Assembly: GCA_030838265.1 (NCBI GenBank)
Contig: JAUTXA010000139.1
Span: forward strand, 1 to 8,077
Direction: 5' to 3'
Source of the DNA: Actinomycetota bacterium
GTDB taxonomy: Bacteria; Actinomycetota; Acidimicrobiia; Acidimicrobiales; BP-101
DNA: 8,077 nt
Shown here: piece by piece, positions 1 to 5,648 of the stretch
How the letters are laid out: every line of letters starts with the position of its first letter
How positions within the stretch are numbered: position 1 is the first letter of the stretch
Program-made: the position numbers and the translations under genes
The notes under the pieces: model-generated
Seen by the model: the letters and a program-made list of their open reading frames with translations, nothing else
What the model was told of the DNA's origin: nothing
The model's database searches: none

Positions 1-196
1 CCTTGAGGGTGAACCCGACGTTCACCGCGGCCATGGCCAGGGCGAAGAGGCCCACGTTGGCGGGGCCCAGCAGCCGAGGGACGAGCAGCGACTGGAGCAG
101 GAGCATGGCCTGCAGGCCACCCTCGAACAGGGCGTTGACGATGAAGCCCCGCCCGGCCACGTTCGCCAGCTGTGAGAGTCGCTGCTCGTCTGTCAC
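1..196 (-). CDS. Polysaccharide flippase-like membrane protein, N-terminal fragment
   Basis: Only the first 65 codons are in the window; the gene runs off the left edge. The start is GTG at 196-194, overlapping the TGA of the upstream glycosyltransferase (195-193) as GTGA, so translation is probably coupled; I see no clear ribosome binding site of its own. The peptide has a short polar N-terminus, then a hydrophobic segment at about residues 17-39 and another at about 48-64. The stretch PRLLGPANVGLFALAMA (about 40-56) resembles the loop between helices 1 and 2 of Wzx/RfbX-type polysaccharide synthesis proteins (MOP superfamily), where a 'LLGPxxxGLFALA' pattern is common. Family members flip lipid-linked oligosaccharides across the cytoplasmic membrane. 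That role fits a position directly behind two glycosyltransferases. With so little sequence, another MOP-type transporter remains possible. Confidence 0.72.
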   Translation of the reverse strand, partial: MTDEQRLSQLANVAGRGFIVNALFEGGLQAMLLLQSLLVPRLLGPANVGLFALAMAAVNVGFTLK

Positions 197-1155
197 AGAA
201 ACAGCGTTCGGTAGCGAGCGCTGGCCCCGACGAACACGGCCAGCTCGACGACGTCGGCCGTGAACACCTGGGCGATGTGCAGGGCGCGCTCGGGCGCGGC
301 CCGCTCTGAGTCCCGGGTCTTCACCAGGTAGGCGGCCAAGACGCCGACGGCCATCGCCGGTGGCAGCCAGCGGCGGATGGCGGCGGCGGCGAAGAACCCA
401 CAGAGCAGGACGATGGTGCGGGGATGAGAGCGTCGGAAGAAGTACCGCTTGTAGGCCATCTCCCGGACGCCCGGGTGATAGCGCACGACCTGCACCACCA
501 TCCCCCACCGTGGTCGGTCCTTGACGAACCTGACGAACGACGACGGCCACACGGCATGGTGCACAAGGGCGTCCGGTGCGAACTCGATCCGGTAGCCCGC
601 TTCCTTGGCCCGCCACCCGAGGTCGGTGTCCTCACCCGACGTGTTCGGGCCGGTGAACTCGTCGCGAAAGCCGCCGAGGTCGTCGAGGACCGCCTTCCGG
701 TAGGCCATGTTGCAGGTCGGGAACCGGTGATTCTCAGTCGGCACCCTGATGGTGCGGGCCCATGGGCCGTCGAGGTGGAGCTGGTCAGGGCGAGGCATCG
801 TCGGTCCTTGCACGAAGTCGGCCCGTCCCGCCTCGATCGGCTCGAGGATGGCAGCCAGCCAACCGGGCGTCGGGACGCAGTCGTCGTCGGTGAAGGCGAT
901 GACAGGCGCGGCGGCGGCCATCCACCCCGCCTGGCGGGCCCGCCCCGGGCCCCGACGGGTGACTCGCAGCGAGCGCACCAGCCGAGTGGCCAACAGGGCC
1001 TGCGTGTCGTCAGGGGAGTCGTCGTCGACCACAACGACCTCGAAGTCGCGCCTGGTCTGGGCGGCCAGGGCGTCGAGGGTCTCGGCCAACAGGGCGGCCC
1101 GCCCGTGGGTGGCGATGACCACGGTCGCCGCCGGTTCAGCGGACGAGCTGGCCAT
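193..1155 (-). CDS. GT2-family glycosyltransferase with hydrophobic C-terminus
   Basis: A 320-residue GT-A fold inverting glycosyltransferase. Residues 11-17 (TVVIATH) form the first beta strand, followed by the nucleotide-binding stretch VVVVDDDSPDD (40-50). The metal-binding DxD-type motif is TDDDC at 89-93. The acceptor/catalytic region contains CNMAYRKA (148-155) and GEDTDLGWR (174-182), with E175-D176 as the probable catalytic base pair. The C-terminal part has hydrophobic stretches at about 246-260, 263-279 and 298-312, suggesting membrane attachment. I chose ATG 1155 because GAAGGG lies just upstream and because a longer in-frame start at 1251 would run deeper into the upstream GT4 gene and add a non-conserved extension. 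The chosen start overlaps the GT4 end by 20 bases, and the stop overlaps the flippase start. The role is addition of one sugar to the lipid-linked glycan on the cytoplasmic side; donor and acceptor cannot be read from the sequence. Confidence 0.9.
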   Translation of the reverse strand: MASSSAEPAATVVIATHGRAALLAETLDALAAQTRRDFEVVVVDDDSPDDTQALLATRLVRSLRVTRRGPGRARQAGWMAAAAPVIAFTDDDCVPTPGWLAAILEPIEAGRADFVQGPTMPRPDQLHLDGPWARTIRVPTENHRFPTCNMAYRKAVLDDLGGFRDEFTGPNTSGEDTDLGWRAKEAGYRIEFAPDALVHHAVWPSSFVRFVKDRPRWGMVVQVVRYHPGVREMAYKRYFFRRSHPRTIVLLCGFFAAAAIRRWLPPAMAVGVLAAYLVKTRDSERAAPERALHIAQVFTADVVELAVFVGASARYRTLFL

Positions 1156-2242
1156 AGATCCCTTCGATGGTCGGGCCCACCTCGGCCCAGTCCCATCGCT
1201 GGGCGGCGGCGCGACACCGAGCGACCGTCGCCGGATCATCAGCCAGATCAAGGGTGGCCACGATGGCGCGGGCTACGGCGTCGGGATCTTCAGGGCCGAA
1301 TAGGAAGCCGGTGGAGCCCTCATCGACGAGCTCGGGCAGCGCCCCATGGTCGGTCACGGCCACCGGGGTGCCGGCGGCGAGAGACTCGACCACCACCAAG
1401 CCGAAGGCCTCCCGGATCGAGGGGAGCACTGTCATCGCCGCCTCCCGGTACAGCCCGGCGAGCTCATCGGCGTCGAGCCCGGAGCGGACAGCGGCGCGGC
1501 CGCGGGCTTCGTCGTCAAGGCCGCCGAGCAGGCGCTCGGCTGCGGCGCGGTCGGCGGTCGCCAGCACGAGCCGGCAGGTCGGTCGGTCAGCCAGCACCTT
1601 GGGAAAAGCCTGCACCAGCTGGTCCACTCGTTTCCGGCTCTCGCCCGCGGCCGCCGTGCACAGGATCATCGGAGACTCGTCGACCGTCTTCGGGCCCTCG
1701 TAGCGCCGGGTATCGACGCCCGGAGGCACGTGGTCGCTCTCGACACCGAACTCCTCGAGGAGCACCCGCTTGGCGTACTCGCTCAGCGAGTGGATCCGAG
1801 CCGCGCCGTTCACAGCCAGCTGGAAGGCCCGCCGGTGCCAGGGCTTGCCCCTCAGCAACGAACGGGGCGCGGCCCCCGGCATCCAGATGACGTAGGGCAC
1901 GGGCTGACCCAGGCGGCCCAGCCGGACGGCGGCGGCATCGACGTAGTGGTGGGACTGCACCACATCGGCCGTGAGGGAGCGGACCCGCCTGGCGATCGGT
2001 GGGCCCGTCCGCACGATGTCGTCGATGGCCCACGAACCCCGGCCTCGCGGCGGGCCACGATGTCCGTAGCTCACGGGAACACCGCCCTCGTCGACAGCGC
2101 GAGTCGACGGGCCACGCGTGCTGGTGACGATCTCGACGGCGTGGGACCGGCTCGCCAGCCAGGCGGCCAGCTCGTGCAAGTACCGCTCGGTGCCCCGGTG
2201 GACGTGAGGATGGGCGTAGGGGCTCGTTAGCCCGATGTCCAT
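1136..2242 (-). CDS. GT4-family glycosyltransferase
   Basis: A 368-residue GT-B fold retaining glycosyltransferase of normal length. The N-terminal domain (about 1-185) opens with MDIGLTSPYAHPH and HRGTERYLHELA (15-26), the usual acceptor-side start of GT4 enzymes. The C-terminal domain (about 190-350) has the donor-binding part: SRKRVDQLVQAF (202-213), the EX7E motif with E278 and E286 in REAFGLVVVES, then GTPVAVTDHGALPELV (291-306). These residues bind the nucleotide-sugar diphosphate and ribose in this family. There is no signal peptide or membrane helix, so it should be cytosolic or membrane-peripheral. It is first in a leftward unit with a GT2 enzyme and a flippase. The ATG lies only five bases after an extended -10-like element, so the mRNA is probably leaderless or nearly so. 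Sugar specificity is unknown. Confidence 0.92.
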   Translation of the reverse strand: MDIGLTSPYAHPHVHRGTERYLHELAAWLASRSHAVEIVTSTRGPSTRAVDEGGVPVSYGHRGPPRGRGSWAIDDIVRTGPPIARRVRSLTADVVQSHHYVDAAAVRLGRLGQPVPYVIWMPGAAPRSLLRGKPWHRRAFQLAVNGAARIHSLSEYAKRVLLEEFGVESDHVPPGVDTRRYEGPKTVDESPMILCTAAAGESRKRVDQLVQAFPKVLADRPTCRLVLATADRAAAERLLGGLDDEARGRAAVRSGLDADELAGLYREAAMTVLPSIREAFGLVVVESLAAGTPVAVTDHGALPELVDEGSTGFLFGPEDPDAVARAIVATLDLADDPATVARCRAAAQRWDWAEVGPTIEGIYGQLVR

Positions 2243-2247
2243 GGCGC

Positions 2248-2257
2248 ATTATGGCAA
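2248..2257 (-). promoter_or_regulatory. Extended -10-like promoter for the leftward GT4 unit
   Basis: The minus strand reads TTGC-CATAAT followed by GCGCC and the ATG at 2242. TGC immediately before CATAAT fits an extended -10 (TGn plus TATAAT-like hexamer). The 5-base gap from hexamer to ATG puts the predicted transcript start at or within a base or two of the start codon. I see no good -35 hexamer, as is common for extended -10 promoters. The same TTGCCATA core lies before the acyltransferase gene at 4676. Confidence 0.5.
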
Positions 2258-2264
2258 ACGGCCT

Positions 2265-2287
2265 CACCGTGCCCGGCGGCTACGGTG
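2265..2287. repeat. 6-base inverted repeat over the putative sulfotransferase promoter
   Basis: CACCGT (2265-2270) is repeated inverted as ACGGTG (2282-2287) with an 11-base spacer. The centre-to-centre distance of 17 bases is longer than one helical turn. The right arm covers the putative -10 element. A second small palindrome, TGGCG-AG-CGCCA (2286-2297), follows just before the GTG start. Both are short and could be chance in such GC-rich DNA. Confidence 0.25.
2281..2286 (+). promoter_or_regulatory. Possible -10 element (TACGGT) for the sulfotransferase pair
   Basis: TACGGT fits the actinobacterial TANNNT -10 pattern and lies 14 bases before the GTG at 2301, giving a predicted leader of only about 8 bases. 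No convincing -35 hexamer is visible. The hexamer overlaps the right arm of an inverted repeat (CACCGT at 2265-2270, ACGGTG at 2282-2287), which could be an operator. The divergent partner gene at 4733 has a similar TACAGT. Confidence 0.38.
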
Positions 2288-2300
2288 GCGAGCGCCAGGC

Positions 2301-3137
2301 GTGAGACCCACCTTCTTGATCATCGGGGCCATGAAGGCCGGCACCACCAGCCTCTATGGCTATCTGCGCGGCCACCCCGACGTGTTCATGCCCGACACCA
2401 AGGAGCTCAACTTCTTCATCGCTGAGAAGCGCTGGCCGAAGGGCATCGACTGGTACGAGTCGATGTTCGACGATGCCGGTGATGCCATCGCGCGGGGGGA
2501 GGCCTCACCCAGCTACACCATGTACCCAGCCCTGGCGGGGGTGGCAGGGCGGGCGGGGCAGATCGTGCCCGAGGCGCGGCTCGTCTATGTGGTGCGGCAC
2601 CCGATCGAGCGCCTGCGCTCGAACTACATCCACGCCCTGTCTGCTCGAGTCGAGCGGCGGCCCATCGACCAAGCCCTTCTCGAAGATGTTCGCTTCGTCG
2701 ACACGACTCGCTACGCCATGCAGGCCGAGGAGTGGCTCGAGCACTTCCCTCGTGAGCAGCTGCTGATCATCGCCAATGACGACCTTCGGCACCGGCGAGC
2801 GGCGACGGTCCAACGGGTGCTGTCGTTCATCGGCGTCGACCCATCGCTCGCGCCGGCCGACCTCAGTGATGAGCAGAACCGCGGCGAGACCAAGCGCCAG
2901 CCCCGACGCACCCTCGCCGCCATCCAGCGCGTGCCCGGGTATGACGCCGTCCGACGGCGAATGCCGGACCGCATCAAGGGCACCTACTCGCGGGCCGTCA
3001 CCCGAACCATCGCCGCCGACGCGACCGTCATGTCGGCCGACACCGAGGCCCGCGTGTGGGAGCTCCTCCTGCCCGACTTCGCTCGCCTCGCCGAGCTGAT
3101 GGGGCCCGACGCTCCGGCGTGGGTGACGGGCCCGTGA
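2301..3137 (+). CDS. PAPS-dependent sulfotransferase (KAGTT type)
   Basis: A 278-residue cytosolic sulfotransferase, expected to transfer sulfate from PAPS to a hydroxyl or amino group of a sugar. The 5'-phosphosulfate loop is IIGAMKAGTTSL at 7-18, with K12 as the family's catalytic lysine. KELNFF (34-39) carries E35, at the place where heparan N-sulfotransferase-like enzymes have a catalytic glutamate. The 3'-phosphate site is YVVRHPIERLRSNY (96-109), with R99 and S107. EASPSYTMYP (67-76) is also typical of the heparan-sulfate sulfotransferase-like subgroup. There is no signal peptide. I chose GTG 2301, just before the first beta strand. In-frame ATGs at 2235 and 2241 would overlap the start codon of the divergent GT4 gene and lie upstream of the putative promoter. 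The last four bases are the GTGA shared with the next sulfotransferase. The substrate is probably the glycan made by the flanking glycosyltransferases, by context only. Confidence 0.9.
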   Translation: MRPTFLIIGAMKAGTTSLYGYLRGHPDVFMPDTKELNFFIAEKRWPKGIDWYESMFDDAGDAIARGEASPSYTMYPALAGVAGRAGQIVPEARLVYVVRHPIERLRSNYIHALSARVERRPIDQALLEDVRFVDTTRYAMQAEEWLEHFPREQLLIIANDDLRHRRAATVQRVLSFIGVDPSLAPADLSDEQNRGETKRQPRRTLAAIQRVPGYDAVRRRMPDRIKGTYSRAVTRTIAADATVMSADTEARVWELLLPDFARLAELMGPDAPAWVTGP

Positions 3138-4069
3138 ACGCCCCGCCGGTCTTCGTGATCGGCATCAGCCAGCGCAGCGGCACCAACTTCCTCGCCTCGC
3201 TGCTGCGGTGTCACCCCGACCTGAGCGGGCCCGCCGCGCCGCTCCAAGAAGACATGCTGCTGCGCCACGCCGACCTGGTCCAGGCCTACGTAACGGCGAC
3301 CGGGCGGGAGTGGCCCCGCGACTGGGGCGACAGCACCGACGCCCAGCGGGCGCTGCTGGCCGGGCTCGGGCAGGGGATCCTGGGCTTCCTCAACCAGTGG
3401 GCTGGTGGTCGGGCAGTCACCAAGAGCCCATTCACCGACAACCTCGAGCTGTACCCAATGCTGTTCGGAGAGGCTCCGCTCGTCATCCTGGTCCGCGACG
3501 GCCGCTCCGTCGTCGAGTCCCTCATCAAGGGTTTTGGCGCCTTTGAAGACGAGGCCATTCGCCAGTGGCGGCGCGGCGCCCGCCACATTCTGGCCTTCCG
3601 TGACAGGCATCCCGAGTCGGGCGGCAACCCCCGCTACACAATCGTTCGCTACGAGGATCTCGTCAGCGACCTCGAGAGCGGCATGACCAAGGTGCTGGCC
3701 GCCTGCGACCTCGACCCGGCCACGTTCGACTGGGAGAGGGCTCGCTCGCTTCCCCTCCTCGGATCATCGTTTGCGGCCCAAGGGACCCAGGGCGCCAGCG
3801 TGTCGTGGGAGCCGCAGCCCCGACCTGACGGCTTTGATCCCGAAGCTCGCTTCGAACATTGGACCGCGGGCCGTCGGGCCCGATTCGAGTGGCTGGCGGG
3901 CGACGAGCAACGAGCGCTGGGTTACCGGTCCGAGGCCTCGTCCGGCTCACTCGCTCGGCAGCGGATCCTCGACGCGGTGTGGCCGTTGCGGATCTCGGCC
4001 CGCCGGGCCAAGGGGACAGCGGTGGTGCGCGGTGGTGCCCTGAAGCGGCGGATCAGCGCTGACGAATGA
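3134..4069 (+). CDS. Sulfotransferase family protein (RSGTN type)
   Basis: A 311-residue sulfotransferase of a different subtype from its upstream neighbour. The PAPS-binding loop is VFVIGISQRSGTNFLASLL at 6-24. It has R14-S15-G16-T17 where the neighbour has Lys-Ala-Gly-Thr, an arginine-type loop like that of tyrosylprotein sulfotransferases. The 3'-phosphate motif is VILVRDGRSVVESL at 117-130, with R121 and S125. YTIVRYEDLVSD (168-179) is the usual 'RYEDL' strand. W242-x-A and R249-FEWLAGDEQRALGY (about 250-264) resemble the C-terminal region of bacterial sulfotransferases. No signal peptide is seen. GTG 3134 was chosen because it forms GTGA with the previous stop and begins just before the first beta strand; a longer ATG start at 3056 would lie inside the preceding gene. 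The basic tail (about 285-307) may touch membrane or glycan. Acceptor unknown; a second sulfation site on the same glycan is an inference. Confidence 0.85.
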   Translation: MNAPPVFVIGISQRSGTNFLASLLRCHPDLSGPAAPLQEDMLLRHADLVQAYVTATGREWPRDWGDSTDAQRALLAGLGQGILGFLNQWAGGRAVTKSPFTDNLELYPMLFGEAPLVILVRDGRSVVESLIKGFGAFEDEAIRQWRRGARHILAFRDRHPESGGNPRYTIVRYEDLVSDLESGMTKVLAACDLDPATFDWERARSLPLLGSSFAAQGTQGASVSWEPQPRPDGFDPEARFEHWTAGRRARFEWLAGDEQRALGYRSEASSGSLARQRILDAVWPLRISARRAKGTAVVRGGALKRRISADE

Positions 4070-4676
4070 TCTTGGCCGGAACACCGCCCACGATGGCCTT
4101 GGCCGGCACGTCACGATGCACCACGGCCTGGGCCGCGACGACGGCCTCGTCGCCGATGGTGACCCCCATCAGGATTGAGCACTTGGTCGACAGCCACACA
4201 TTGCGGCCGATCTCGATGGGTGCCGACTCGGTGTTCTGCCGGAAGGGCACGAGGTCACCGTGGAAGTGGCGGGAGTCGGCGATGGTGACCATCTCGCTGG
4301 TCGAGGTCATCTCGCCGATGCGCACCCGGTCGGTGCAATGGATGACGTTGTAATACGAGATGATGTTCCGTCCCCCCATCTCGAGATCACCGGAGAGGTC
4401 GAGCACCACTCCCCAGCGCAGGCTCGACTCTGGGCCCATCCGCAGTGATCCGCCCCGCAGGTAGATCATGACGTTGTCCTGGAGCTCGCAGCCCGGTCCG
4501 ATGACGACGCGGTTCGTGGTCCTTCCCTCGACGGCCACCTTGAAGTGACGACCGAACCGGGCGTCGGGAGCAATGTCGATCTCGACGGTGGCGCCCTTGG
4601 CCATAGCCTTGGCCCGGATCTGGGCGATGACGGCTGCTCGATGGAAGCCGCGCAGCCAACGCAGGACGGACGCCAT
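4053..4676 (-). CDS. Hexapeptide-repeat acyltransferase (left-handed beta-helix)
   Basis: A 207-residue member of the LbH acyltransferase superfamily (WbbJ/NodL/maltose-acetyltransferase-like), normally trimeric and acetyl-CoA dependent. An N-terminal helical part (about 1-28) precedes repeated hexapeptide coils, e.g. IGPGCELQDNVMIYL (59-73) and IEIGRNVWLSTKCSILMGVTIGDEAVVAAQAVV (154-186; about 33 residues, key positions only described here as I/V-G-x4 turns). It closes with VPAKAIVGGVPAKIIRQR, the common C-terminal signature of O-acetyltransferases. H137 and H139 in the loop DSRHFHGD are candidate catalytic histidines. I chose ATG 4676 over an upstream in-frame ATG at 4715, which would lie before the putative promoter and add a non-conserved extension. 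It is a lone leftward gene whose 3' end overlaps the second sulfotransferase by 17 bases. Likely role: O-acetylation of a sugar in the locus glycan or its precursor; target unknown. Confidence 0.88.
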   Translation of the reverse strand: MASVLRWLRGFHRAAVIAQIRAKAMAKGATVEIDIAPDARFGRHFKVAVEGRTTNRVVIGPGCELQDNVMIYLRGGSLRMGPESSLRWGVVLDLSGDLEMGGRNIISYYNVIHCTDRVRIGEMTSTSEMVTIADSRHFHGDLVPFRQNTESAPIEIGRNVWLSTKCSILMGVTIGDEAVVAAQAVVHRDVPAKAIVGGVPAKIIRQR

Positions 4677-4683
4677 AGGGGGA

Positions 4684-4693
4684 AGTATGGCAA
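4684..4693 (-). promoter_or_regulatory. Extended -10-like promoter for the acyltransferase gene
   Basis: The minus strand reads TTGC-CATACT, then TCCCCCT and the ATG at 4676. TGC before CATACT fits an extended -10, and the 7-base gap places the predicted transcript start at or next to the start codon. The surrounding plus-strand sequence TATGGCAA(A/C)CGG is shared, with one difference, with the other divergent region at 2250-2261. Confidence 0.48.
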
Positions 4694-4720
4694 CCGGGCG
4701 TCGCACCCAGGGCACATCTC

Positions 4721-4726
4721 TACAGT
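4721..4726 (+). promoter_or_regulatory. -10 element (TACAGT) for the rightward glycosyltransferase unit
   Basis: TACAGT fits the TANNNT -10 consensus and is followed by six bases (GAGCCG) and then the ATG at 4733. This spacing puts the predicted transcript start on the A of the start codon, so the mRNA would be leaderless. No ribosome binding site precedes this ATG, in agreement. A -35 hexamer is not evident. Confidence 0.5.
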
Positions 4727-4732
4727 GAGCCG

Positions 4733-5647
4733 ATGATGGTGGAGGCGCGCGTCACGGTGATCGTCGTCACCTGGAACGCGGCCCACGACATCGCCCGGTC
4801 GCTGACCTCGATCGGCCTGCGGCACCCAGTGGTGGTCGTCGACAACGCTTCGACCGACGACACCCTCGGGGTGGTGAGCGCCGTGGCCCCGGGCGCTCGA
4901 GTGATCGCCAACCCCGTGAACACCGGGTTCGCGGCCGGCGCCAACCGCGGGCTCGAAGAGGTGGGGACCGAGTTCGCCCTGCTGTTGAACCCCGATTGCC
5001 GGGTCGAGCCCGGCGCCATCGACGCGCTCGTCGAGTTCGCCGACCGCCACCCGCGCTCTGGCTTGATGTCGGCCGCGATCATCGACGAGCTCGGCCAGCC
5101 CGAGGCGGCCGCGGGTGGCCGCCAGCCCAGCCTGCTGTCAGTAGCCGTGCACGAGCTCGGGCTGGGTCGCCTCCTGCCGTCGTGGTCGGTGTACGGGACC
5201 GCAACCACCGAAGCCACGCGCAAGGGCTGGGTGGCGGGCACCTGCCTGCTTGTCCGCCGGGAGGCAGTGTCGGACGTGGGCCCGCTCGACGAGAGCTACT
5301 TCCTCTACTGCGAGGACCAGGACTGGTGCCGGCGCATGGAGGCTGCAGGCTGGGAGGTGTGGCTGGTGCCCGCCGGACGGGCGCGGCATGCCCGCTCGTC
5401 AGCGGTGAACCACGCCGGGCCGTGGGTCGACGTGTACCGGATCGGCTGTGCCGACCGCTACTTCGCGGCCCATCACGGCTCGGCCGCGTTGACCGTCTTC
5501 CGGCTCTTGCGGATCGTGGGCCTCGGCGGCCGGGCCCTCGCCCTCACCGCCATCGCAGTCGTCGCCCGCGACGCGGGCATTGCTCGGCGGGCCCGGCAGC
5601 GCCGGGGTGACGCGGCTCGAGCGAGCCGGCTGCTTCGGGGACGCTGA
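4733..5647 (+). CDS. WbbL-like GT2 glycosyltransferase
   Basis: A 304-residue GT-A fold inverting glycosyltransferase close in layout to WbbL/rhamnosyltransferase-type enzymes. Residues 7-14 (VTVIVVTW) and VVVVDNASTDDT (33-44) bind the nucleotide. NTGFAAGANRGL (63-74) is the family's 'N-x-GFa-a-N-G' loop. The DxD-equivalent is LLNPDCRVEPGA (84-95), with D88. GWVAGTCLLVRREA (165-178) and LDESYFLYCEDQDWCRR (185-201) carry the acceptor region, with E194-D195 as candidate catalytic base. A hydrophobic C-terminal stretch (about 252-278) and a very basic tail suggest peripheral membrane binding. ATG 4733 follows a -10 element by six bases; the adjacent ATG at 4736 is equally compatible. The next gene's GTG follows the stop after one base. 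The family often transfers deoxyhexoses such as rhamnose from dTDP-sugars, but specificity cannot be read here. Confidence 0.91.
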   Translation: MMVEARVTVIVVTWNAAHDIARSLTSIGLRHPVVVVDNASTDDTLGVVSAVAPGARVIANPVNTGFAAGANRGLEEVGTEFALLLNPDCRVEPGAIDALVEFADRHPRSGLMSAAIIDELGQPEAAAGGRQPSLLSVAVHELGLGRLLPSWSVYGTATTEATRKGWVAGTCLLVRREAVSDVGPLDESYFLYCEDQDWCRRMEAAGWEVWLVPAGRARHARSSAVNHAGPWVDVYRIGCADRYFAAHHGSAALTVFRLLRIVGLGGRALALTAIAVVARDAGIARRARQRRGDAARASRLLRGR

Positions 5648-5648
5648 C

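Noticed and set aside
1156..1251. Longer N-terminus for the first GT2 enzyme (ATG 1251)
   Set aside because: It adds 32 residues before the first GT-A strand, all within the GT4 coding region, while ATG 1155 has a plausible ribosome binding site.
424..1890. Long rightward open frame of 488 codons
   Set aside because: It lies antisense to two well-supported glycosyltransferase genes and its translation is Arg/Pro/Gly-rich without any recognisable domain. Long antisense frames are expected in GC-rich DNA.
2235..2300. Longer N-terminus for the first sulfotransferase (ATG 2235 or 2241)
   Set aside because: It would overlap the start codon of the divergent GT4 gene and place the putative promoters inside coding sequence; the added residues are basic and not part of the sulfotransferase fold.
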